A DNA stretch of 6,922 nucleotides from an uncultured Eubacteriales bacterium (lineage in GTDB: Bacteria; Bacillota; Clostridia; Oscillospirales; Acutalibacteraceae): contig ONWY01000066.1 in assembly GCA_900321665.1 (NCBI GenBank), positions 1 through 6,922 of the forward strand. Direction: 5' to 3'. Shown one piece after another: positions 1 to 4,022 of the stretch (the stretch's first letter is position 1; every line of letters starts with the position of its first letter). The notes under the pieces were generated by a model. That model did no database searches and was not told the DNA's origin. It was given only the letters and a program-made list of their open reading frames with translations. The position numbers were made by a program, and so were the translations under genes.

Positions 1-11
1 ACTACCCGCCC

Positions 12-46
12 ACCGCAAGCGGTCCCCCCTCCCTGACAAGGGAGGG
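12..46. repeat. Paired GC-rich intergenic hairpins
   Basis: Two short inverted repeats lie side by side. ACCGC-AA-GCGGT spans 12-23, and CCCTCCC (27-33) pairs with GGGAGGG (40-46) around the loop TGACAA. They resemble the dispersed GC-rich intergenic hairpins seen in many gut Clostridia. They lie downstream of the minus-strand exonuclease gene, but no T tract follows on either strand, so termination is unproven. The left part is cut by the window edge, so any larger repeat cannot be judged. Confidence 0.5.
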
Positions 47-59
47 CGTTAAGCGGTTG

Positions 60-92
60 CTAATTTAGCGCAAGAAGTGTGCGCTAAATTAG
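60..92 (-). terminator. Perfect 12-bp stem-loop after exonuclease gene
   Basis: CTAATTTAGCGC (60-71) is perfectly complementary to GCGCTAAATTAG (81-92) with a 9-nt loop. It begins four bases past the stop codon of the minus-strand exonuclease gene, the place expected for a transcript end. No U tract follows on the minus strand, so it is either an atypical terminator or a 3' end-protecting stem. The position and the perfect stem are seen; the role is inferred. Confidence 0.5.
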
Positions 93-95
93 AAT

Positions 96-851
96 TTATA
101 CATCTATCTCCAACTCCACCGGGCAATGGTCGGAGCCGAATACATCCGCGTGGATTTTGGCTTGCGTGATGTTGCCCTTTATCCTGTCGGAAACGCAAAA
201 GTAGTCAATGCGCCAGCCCGCGTTTCGCTCTCTTGCGCGCATGCGGTAGCTCCACCAGGAGTAGGCACCCTCGGTGTCGGGGTACAGCAGGCGGAAGGAG
301 TCGGTAAAGCCTGCCTCAAGCAGGGCGGAGAACTTGCCTCTTTCCTCGTCTGTAAAGCCCGCATTGCGGTGGTTGGTGTCCGGATTTTTTAAGTCAATTT
401 CCTTGTGCGCGACATTTAAATCGCCGCAGAAAATGACCGGCTTTTGCGCATCTAAAGCCTTTAGATAAGCGCGAAAAGCATCCTCCCACTCCATGCGGTA
501 ATCTAAGCGCAGCAGCTCGTTTTTGGAATTGGGTGTGTAGCAGGTGACAAAGTAAAAATGCTCATATTCCGCGGTAATCACCCTGCCCTCTTTATCGTGC
601 TGCTCAATGCCCATGCCGTATTTGACCGAAAGCGGCTTTACCTTGCTGAAAACCGCTACGCCGGAGTAGCCCTTGCGCTCGGCAGAGTTCCAATATTGCT
701 CGTAGCCCGCGGTGTGCAGTTCAATCTGCTCAGGCCGGCACTTTGTTTCCTGAATGGCAAAAATGTCGGCATCGGCGGCTTTGAAAAAATCCTCAAAGCC
801 CTTTTTGACACAGGCGCGAATACCGTTTACATTCCAAGAAATCAGTTTCAT
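96..851 (-). CDS. exoA: Exodeoxyribonuclease III / AP endonuclease (ExoA/Xth family)
   Basis: This cytoplasmic base-excision-repair enzyme is expected to cut DNA 5' of abasic sites and to remove blocked 3' ends, using a divalent metal. The 251-aa protein is full length for the short ExoA/Xth branch of the EEP (exonuclease-endonuclease-phosphatase) fold. Visible active-site motifs are NVNGIR with Asn7, QETK with Glu35, CYTPNS with Tyr105, GDLNVAH with Asp144 and Asn146, WRIDYF with Asp216, and the terminal GSDHCPV with Asp241 and His242. All the usual catalytic residues are present, so it should be active. The ATG at 851 is preceded by AGGTGA at good spacing and by a clear promoter. It is transcribed away from the lipoprotein genes and appears monocistronic within the window. 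The family call is firm; exoA versus xth naming is a convention. Confidence 0.97.
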   Translation of the reverse strand: MKLISWNVNGIRACVKKGFEDFFKAADADIFAIQETKCRPEQIELHTAGYEQYWNSAERKGYSGVAVFSKVKPLSVKYGMGIEQHDKEGRVITAEYEHFYFVTCYTPNSKNELLRLDYRMEWEDAFRAYLKALDAQKPVIFCGDLNVAHKEIDLKNPDTNHRNAGFTDEERGKFSALLEAGFTDSFRLLYPDTEGAYSWWSYRMRARERNAGWRIDYFCVSDRIKGNITQAKIHADVFGSDHCPVELEIDV

Positions 852-880
852 CTTTTCTCACCTCGCAATTCATCCAAAAA

Positions 881-909
881 AGTATAACACAATTTGTGCG
901 AAATTACAA
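881..909 (-). promoter_or_regulatory. Sigma-A-type promoter of exoA
   Basis: On the minus strand TTGTAA (909-904) and TATACT (886-881) are separated by exactly 17 bp. This predicts a start near 874 and a very short leader before the ATG at 851, with the ribosome site AGGTGA between them. Each hexamer differs from consensus by only one or two bases. Confidence 0.75.
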
Positions 910-957
910 ATCTTTGCAAAAAAGACAATTTCGGAGCAAAAATTATCATATTTTTTA

Positions 958-986
958 TTGACTTTTAATATAAAATAAGATAAATT
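958..986 (+). promoter_or_regulatory. Candidate promoter of the lipoprotein pair
   Basis: TTGACT (958-963) is a strong -35 element. At 17 bp spacing the -10 is TAAATT (981-986), only a 4/6 match. The stretch is very AT-rich, so the exact -10 is uncertain. It is divergent from the exoA promoter and would give a leader of roughly 90 nt before the gene at 1080. Confidence 0.5.
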
Positions 987-1002
987 ATATTTAAGACTTT
1001 AT

Positions 1003-1076
1003 TTATCAAAGGCATTTTTGCGCCCAAATTTTGATAATAAAGATTCGCAAGCAAATTTTATGAAAGGGGATATCCC
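1003..1076 (+). promoter_or_regulatory. Structured 5' leader with palindrome over the ribosome site
   Basis: Two structures lie between the promoter and the first lipoprotein ATG. TTATCAAA (1003-1010) pairs with TTTGATAA (1030-1037) across a 19-nt loop. The perfect palindrome GGGATATCCC (1067-1076) overlaps the Shine-Dalgarno stretch AAAGGGG and ends three bases before the start codon. The second structure could hide the ribosome site or act as a protein-binding operator. The inverted repeats are seen; regulatory action is inferred. Confidence 0.4.
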
Positions 1077-1079
1077 AAA

Positions 1080-1952
1080 ATGAAAAAAGTTATTTCTCTA
1101 TTATTAGTCACACTTCTTGTTGTAGGCTGCTTTGCAGGCTGCGCAAAGAATGTCACCATCGAGTGTACCTGCGACTGTAATGCGCAAGCCGGCGGCGGCA
1201 CCGAGTACACCACCTTGAAGGCAAACGGCAACTCCGGCGTGGATTGCTCCAATATGCCCAGCGACAAGGCAGGCATCTTGAAGTTATTTAATGATGTTGC
1301 CAATGCCACCAAGGCTGCTCCGAACCAAAAGGTTTCCAAAAATGACCCCGGCGCTAAGACCGACATCACCGCTTTGAGCACCGGCGGCAGCCCCGCAGGC
1401 GACGGCACAATGGAAACCGTTAAAGGCCTTGTTAAGAGCTTCGCTCCCGCAGGCGTTACCTCCGATTATAACTTTGTCAACGGTGTAGATTCCGCGGTAA
1501 CGGATGAAGACGGCAACGATTCCACCACCAAAGAGGTGCTTCCCGTCAGCGGTCAGGACTATATGTCCGCTTTGACCGATGCAGACATTTCCGATGCCAC
1601 CATCGAGAAGCTCGACGACAACTATTGGAAAATCAGCATCACAGTCAATCCCACCGAGATTGAGTTTACCGACCCCGAGAACAACCCCGAAACACCTCAA
1701 GCAAAATTCACCGGCGTTATGAAGTCTTCCGATTTGTTGAAGTCCTTCGGCCCCGCTAAGATTACATACGCAAAGATTAACTACAAGGATTCTTCCCTGA
1801 CAGCAGTGATTGACCCTACTTGCGGTTACCTTGTGCAGTTGACCCACCACATGGATTATATGATCGATGCAACCGGTAAGCTCGGCTTTGAGCTGCAGGG
1901 CTCTATCAATGTTAAATCCGATATCGTTTACAATTGGTCGGAAATTGGCTGA
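1080..1952 (+). CDS. Putative lipoprotein with N-terminal CTCDC motif, copy 1 of a tandem pair
   Basis: I do not recognise the family. The 290-aa product begins with a lysine-charged, hydrophobic lipoprotein signal. Both VVGC (Cys17) and FAGC (Cys21) could be the lipidated cysteine, so a surface lipoprotein anchored in the membrane is likely. A cysteine cluster CTCDC (Cys29, 31, 33) follows at once, then EYTTL, SGVDCS (Cys56) and DVANATKAA. The C-terminal half holds YWKI, TDP, DLL..FG, YKDS, AVIDP..GYLVQL and a final YNW. These blocks recur in the same order in the next gene (2015-2938), so the two arose by duplication. The C-terminal half reads as alternating polar and hydrophobic strands, suggesting a beta-rich domain, but no enzyme motif is visible. 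The ATG is supported by AAAGGGG. No terminator follows, so it is probably cotranscribed with copy 2. Confidence 0.85.
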   Translation: MKKVISLLLVTLLVVGCFAGCAKNVTIECTCDCNAQAGGGTEYTTLKANGNSGVDCSNMPSDKAGILKLFNDVANATKAAPNQKVSKNDPGAKTDITALSTGGSPAGDGTMETVKGLVKSFAPAGVTSDYNFVNGVDSAVTDEDGNDSTTKEVLPVSGQDYMSALTDADISDATIEKLDDNYWKISITVNPTEIEFTDPENNPETPQAKFTGVMKSSDLLKSFGPAKITYAKINYKDSSLTAVIDPTCGYLVQLTHHMDYMIDATGKLGFELQGSINVKSDIVYNWSEIG

Positions 1953-1962
1953 TTCGATTAGA

Positions 1963-1993
1963 ATTTGGTTTTTAGGGTAAACACTTACCAAAT
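1963..1993 (+). promoter_or_regulatory. Alternative hairpins between the lipoprotein genes
   Basis: ATTTGGT (1963-1969) can pair with ACCAAAT (1987-1993), or GGTAA (1976-1980) can pair with TTACC (1985-1989). The two share bases and exclude each other. No T run follows, so this is not a simple terminator. It lies just before the AAGGAG ribosome site (2001-2006) of the second gene and may affect its translation or mRNA processing. Confidence 0.3.
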
Positions 1994-2014
1994 AGTCAGA
2001 AAGGAGTTAGTCAA

Positions 2015-2938
2015 TTGAAAAAAGTAATTGCAATCGTTTTGATGGCTGCATTATTGTTCTCATTAACAGGGTGCAGCTTATTTATGAAAACAGTTGAAGT
2101 CACCTGTACCTGCCCCGGTTGCCTTGCAGCAGCAGGCAAGCAGGACCAGGCTTCCGATGTAGAGTATAAAAAGCTGGAAACAAGCGCAAAATCCGGAGTG
2201 GATTGCTCCAAGCTCCCGGCAGATAAAAGCTCTATTGTGAAATTATATACCGATGTGGCAAATGCCACTAAGGCGGCAAACGAGCAGACTGTGGATATCA
2301 TCGCAGAGGGTGCAAAAATCCAAGTCGGCGCTATCATTGTGGATGAAACCGGTAAAGAGTTGGCACCGAGCCTGATGCCCACTGCCAACAAGCTGATAGA
2401 CCAATTTTCACCCAAGCCCGAGGAGTACACCTGTGCGTTCTCCGGCGGCACCGATGCCAACGGCAACAAGACCGGTGACGGTGATGTGAGAACCCCGAAA
2501 AACACCCTTCCCGCTTGGGAGCAAGACTACATGTGCGAGATTGCCGATGATATGGTGAAGGATGCGCAGGCAGAGGAGCTTTCCGACGGTTATTGGAAGA
2601 TTACCATTGTGCTCAACGATGCGCAGTGTGAGATGACCGACCCGAAGGTGACTCCCGACACACCGCATGCGCACTGCATGGGTACTGTGCAGGCGAAAGA
2701 CCTGTTGACCGATTTCGGCGGCAACGGCACCATCTATTACGCTGACCTGACCTACAAGGATTCCGCTATCGTGGCAGTGATTGACCCGGTTTCCGGCTAC
2801 CTTGTACAGCTTCACACCTCCCTGTTTATTTACGGTGATGCGAAGATGGATGTTAAGTTAATGAGCATCGGTAATGTTACGGCAAGTCTTGAAAAGACTA
2901 CCTTTATTAACACCTATAATTGGACTAAAATTGCGTAG
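2015..2938 (+). CDS. Putative lipoprotein with CTCPGC motif, TTG start, copy 2 of a tandem pair
   Basis: This 307-aa paralogue of the preceding gene also has an unknown function. The start is TTG at 2015, chosen because AAGGAG lies eight bases upstream and because this start yields a complete signal peptide ending in a clear lipobox, LTGC (Cys20). The mature N-terminus carries CTCPGC (Cys31, 33, 36), then EYKKL, SGVDCS (Cys64) and DVANATKAA, which is identical to copy 1 over nine residues. The C-terminal half shares QDYM, YWKI, TDP, DLL..FGG, YKDS, AVIDP..GYLVQL and YNW. It differs from copy 1 mainly in the middle (about residues 90-160) and in a longer tail. The conserved exported cysteines in both copies suggest metal binding or disulfides, but this is inference. 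A strong terminator follows, so the pair forms one transcription unit. Confidence 0.85.
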   Translation: MKKVIAIVLMAALLFSLTGCSLFMKTVEVTCTCPGCLAAAGKQDQASDVEYKKLETSAKSGVDCSKLPADKSSIVKLYTDVANATKAANEQTVDIIAEGAKIQVGAIIVDETGKELAPSLMPTANKLIDQFSPKPEEYTCAFSGGTDANGNKTGDGDVRTPKNTLPAWEQDYMCEIADDMVKDAQAEELSDGYWKITIVLNDAQCEMTDPKVTPDTPHAHCMGTVQAKDLLTDFGGNGTIYYADLTYKDSAIVAVIDPVSGYLVQLHTSLFIYGDAKMDVKLMSIGNVTASLEKTTFINTYNWTKIA

Positions 2939-2964
2939 TAATTAATAGAGAATACAATAAATTA

Positions 2965-2996
2965 GCAGAGCTTTCTTTTGAAAGCTCTGCTTTTTT
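2965..2996 (+). terminator. Rho-independent terminator of the lipoprotein pair
   Basis: GCAGAGCTTTC (2965-2975) and GAAAGCTCTGC (2980-2990) form a perfect 11-bp stem with a TTTT loop, followed by six T residues (2991-2996). It lies 26 bases after the stop codon of the second lipoprotein. This is a textbook intrinsic terminator for plus-strand transcription. Confidence 0.95.
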
Positions 2997-3134
2997 GCGC
3001 TGCAAAAAGGCATATGCTCTGCTCTGTACCGCGAGCGGGTTTGGGCGAAAGCGCCGCACAGGGAAGGAAAGAGTATGCGCTCCGCCGCACAAAGACAGCG
3101 GGCTTTTCCTGCTAATAGGACTGCAAAGCACCTC
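2997..3134. other. Spacer without a recognised gene
   Basis: This stretch is more GC-rich than the DNA to its right and is open in several frames, but nothing recognisable is encoded. A GGAAGGAAAG motif precedes an ATG at 3075 that opens a 49-codon frame (stop 3222-3224). That frame runs straight through the repeated hexamers and the -10 element downstream, so I do not call it a gene. Confidence 0.5.
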
Positions 3135-3210
3135 TTCACATATTGTTCACTTTCTTTTCATACAGTTTTAACACTCGCTTTATATTTTCTTCACATTGGG
3201 CGGGTATACT
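3135..3210 (+). promoter_or_regulatory. PhoP-type promoter: six PHO-box hexamers at 11-bp period plus -10
   Basis: Six hexamers start at 3135, 3146, 3157, 3168, 3179 and 3190: TTCACA, TTCACT, TTCATA, TTAACA, TTTATA, TTCACA. The spacing is exactly five bases each time. Five match TT(A/C/T)A(C/T)A fully and one misses only its last base. This is the Gram-positive PhoP response-regulator box known from Bacillus pho genes, normally seen as about four repeats. TATACT (3205-3210) begins ten bases after the last hexamer ends, placing that hexamer near -22 to -27 from a start at about 3217, as expected for PhoP-activated promoters that lack a good -35. The boxes read in the plus direction, so transcription should enter the repeat array. 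The pattern is seen; PhoP control is inferred. Confidence 0.72.
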
Positions 3211-3271
3211 TGGAACCAAGATAAGGAAAGCAAACAGCGATCAATTGCAGCGAGAGTTTCAATCTCCCTCA

Positions 3272-3289
3272 TTCCAAGGCAACTTGGAA
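3272..3289 (+). other. Leader hairpin with GCAA tetraloop
   Basis: TTCCAAG (3272-3278) pairs perfectly with CTTGGAA (3283-3289) around GCAA, a GNRA-type tetraloop. The same arm sequence occurs in the short palindrome CTTGGAACCAAG (3209-3220) that covers the predicted transcription start. Two of the five array modules also have GCAA-looped hairpins, which ties this element to the array. Confidence 0.55.
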
Positions 3290-3297
3290 AAAGGTCA

Positions 3298-3384
3298 AAA
3301 ACATAGCAATATGTTTTGAATAGATACATTTCATATTTTTTACTCCTTTTTAACAACGCCGGGGGCGGTAGCCCCGCCCTCGGC
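3298..3384 (+). repeat. Array module 1
   Basis: AT hairpin AAAACATA (3298-3305), loop GCAA, TATGTTTT (3310-3317). The single-stranded part holds CAT (3332-3334) and ACTCCT (3342-3347). The GC hairpin (3358-3384) has an 11-bp stem with a G-T wobble at 3362/3380 and loop TAGCC. Read on the minus strand, AGGAGT and ATG open a 21-codon frame (stop at 3269-3271). Confidence 0.75.
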
Positions 3385-3396
3385 AAACCATCACCA

Positions 3397-3487
3397 AAAA
3401 AGCGAAACGCTTTTTAATAAATAACTTTTTTCATTTCATATTTTTTACTCCTTTTTAACAAAGCCGGGGCGGTAACCCCGCTCCGGC
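3397..3487 (+). repeat. Array module 2
   Basis: AT hairpin AAAAAGCG (3397-3404), loop AAA, CGCTTTTT (3408-3415), a bidirectional terminator-like shape. Two CAT triplets lie at 3432-3434 and 3437-3439, and ACTCCT at 3447-3452. The GC hairpin (3463-3487) has a 10-bp stem with wobble 3468/3482 and loop TAACC. Bases 3419-3436 are exactly complementary to 1078-1095, the start of the first lipoprotein gene. Confidence 0.75.
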
Positions 3488-3497
3488 AAACGCAATC

Positions 3498-3580
3498 CAC
3501 ACAGTCAGTGTGTTTTTAATAGAAAACGAATCGTTTCATTTTTTATCTTTTTTAAAAGCCCGAGGGCAATAGCCCTCGGC
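3498..3580 (+). repeat. Array module 3 (degenerate anti-ribosome-site)
   Basis: Hairpin CACAC (3498-3502), loop AGTCA, GTGTG (3508-3512), followed by TTTTT, so terminator-like on the plus strand. CAT lies at 3537-3539. The ACTCCT core is degraded to ATCTTTTTT, making this the only module without it. GC stem CCGAGGGC (3560-3567) pairs with GCCCTCGG (3572-3579), loop AATA. Confidence 0.7.
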
Positions 3581-3593
3581 AAACAAAAAACTC

Positions 3594-3671
3594 CACAGCA
3601 ATGTGTTTTGATATTAAACTTTTCATGTTTTACTCCTTTTAAAAGCCGGGGGCGGCAGCCCCGCCCTCGGT
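3594..3671 (+). repeat. Array module 4
   Basis: Small hairpin CACA (3594-3597), loop GCAA, TGTG (3602-3605), then TTTT. Compared with module 1, the pair next to the closing pair has changed from T-A to C-G, a compensatory double change. CAT is at 3624-3626 and ACTCCT at 3632-3637. The GC hairpin (3645-3671) has wobbles 3649/3667 and 3645/3671. Read on the minus strand, an ATG at 3626 opens a 24-codon frame that runs into module 3. Confidence 0.75.
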
Positions 3672-3682
3672 GTAACAACACC

Positions 3683-3771
3683 AAAAAGCTAAATGCTTTT
3701 TAATAAATAACTTTTTTATTTCATATTTTTACTCCTTTTGACAAAGCCGAGGGCAGTCGCCCTCGGCTTTG
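3683..3771 (+). repeat. Array module 5, ending in the strongest stem
   Basis: AT hairpin AAAAAGC (3683-3689), loop TAAAT, GCTTTTT (3695-3701), preceded by a small GGTGT/ACACC stem (3669-3682). CAT lies at 3722-3724 and ACTCCT at 3731-3736. It closely matches module 2 from the AT hairpin to the ACTCCTTTT stretch but has one base missing in the part that in module 2 pairs with the lipoprotein start. The GC stem is extended to 13 perfect pairs. Confidence 0.75.
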
Positions 3772-3774
3772 TTT
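3742..3774 (+). terminator. Probable terminator of the array transcript
   Basis: CAAAGCCGAGGGC (3742-3754) and GCCCTCGGCTTTG (3759-3771) make a perfect 13-bp stem with a four-base loop, followed by TTT at 3772-3774. The T tail is interrupted by G (CTTTGTTTC), so termination may be partial. It is the last and strongest hairpin of the series, which fits a transcript end. Confidence 0.55.
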
Positions 3775-3859
3775 CGGTATGCGGGTGTGATATGAGGCGG
3801 TTGCGGGTACTGCGATATCGGCTGTGACGTGTTTTCTCGGCTCATCTTTCATAAAATGA

Positions 3860-3888
3860 TTGCAAAAGCTTGTGTGTTTTTATATAAT
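3860..3888 (+). promoter_or_regulatory. Sigma-A-type promoter of the O-acetylation operon
   Basis: TTGCAA (3860-3865) and a perfect TATAAT (3883-3888) are separated by 17 bp, predicting a start near 3895 and a leader of about 128 nt before the ATG at 4023. A weaker possibility, TTACTT (3960-3965) with TATAAA (3981-3986) at 15-bp spacing, lies closer to the gene. The stretch 3775-3859 upstream contains nothing I can identify. Confidence 0.8.
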
Positions 3889-3908
3889 AAATAAGAACCG
3901 TTAGACAG

Positions 3909-3939
3909 TGAAGCAATTGCTTTTTAAAAGCGGGCTTCA
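3909..3939 (+). promoter_or_regulatory. Nested hairpin in the operon leader
   Basis: TGAAGC (3909-3914) pairs with GCTTCA (3934-3939), enclosing a second self-complementary segment, GCTTTT (3919-3924) with AAAAGC (3926-3931). TTTTCT follows, so it resembles a weak attenuator just after the predicted transcription start. No known riboswitch or T-box sequence is recognised. Confidence 0.4.
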
Positions 3940-4022
3940 TTTTCTATGTATTATATTAATTACTTTATTAAGAGAGCGGGTATAAAGCTTCTATTCTTTA
4001 TGCGCGCGGTAAAAGGGAACCG

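Larger units (their letters stand above)
3298..3771 (+). repeat. Array of five degenerate ~100-bp tandem modules
   Basis: Each module reads on the plus strand as an AT-rich hairpin, an A/T spacer, a TTTCAT...ACTCCTTTTTAA-like single-stranded stretch, and a GC-rich hairpin usually followed by AAAC. GC hairpins begin at 3358, 3463, 3558, 3645 and 3746, giving spacings of 105, 95, 87 and 101. The second and fifth modules are close copies of each other in their AT half, and the first and fourth share a GCAA-looped hairpin and the same GC hairpin type, so the array is a mosaic rather than a simple recent duplication. It is neither CRISPR (no identical repeats or unique spacers) nor a protein repeat. 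Confidence 0.85.
3217..3775 (+). ncRNA. Candidate phosphate-regulated multi-hairpin regulatory RNA
   Basis: The proposed transcript runs from the PhoP-type promoter (start about 3217) through a leader hairpin and five tandem hairpin modules to a strong stem with a T-rich tail at 3742-3774, about 560 nt in all. No substantial plus-strand reading frame lies within it. Between hairpins, four of five modules expose ACTCCTTTT, preceded by TTTCAT or CAT; together these are complementary to a ribosome site followed by ATG. The GC hairpins contain four wobble pairs (3362-3380, 3468-3482, 3649-3667, 3645-3671), all G-U in plus-strand RNA and A-C mismatches on the other strand. A plausible job is blocking translation starts of target mRNAs, or sequestering ribosomes or proteins. 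It could also be a long leader of the operon at 4023, or non-functional repeat DNA. No known RNA family is recognised. Confidence 0.45.

Noticed and set aside
1284..1991. Long minus-strand frame opposite the first lipoprotein gene
   Set aside because: The plus-strand gene has a ribosome site, a lipobox and a paralogue; the antisense frame has none of these.
2942..3139. Minus-strand frame with a GTG start and a hydrophobic N-terminus
   Set aside because: It reads back through the strong terminator of the lipoprotein pair and has no homology features.
3075..3224. 49-codon plus-strand frame with GGAAGGAAAG upstream of its ATG
   Set aside because: It runs through all six 11-bp-spaced hexamers and the -10 element, which explain the sequence better; the product has no recognisable feature.
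3245..3319. 24-codon plus-strand frame starting with TTG in the array leader
   Set aside because: The nearest ribosome-like site is about 14 bases away, the start is weak, and the region folds into hairpins.
3298..3771. CRISPR array, also prompted by GATTGAAAC on the minus strand near 3255-3263
   Set aside because: Modules are degenerate over their full length, there are no unique spacers, GATTGAAAC occurs only once, and no cas gene is present.
3298..3771. Integron attC-like cassette array
   Set aside because: The GC hairpins lack the paired RYYYAAC and GTTRRRY boxes and no integrase is visible.
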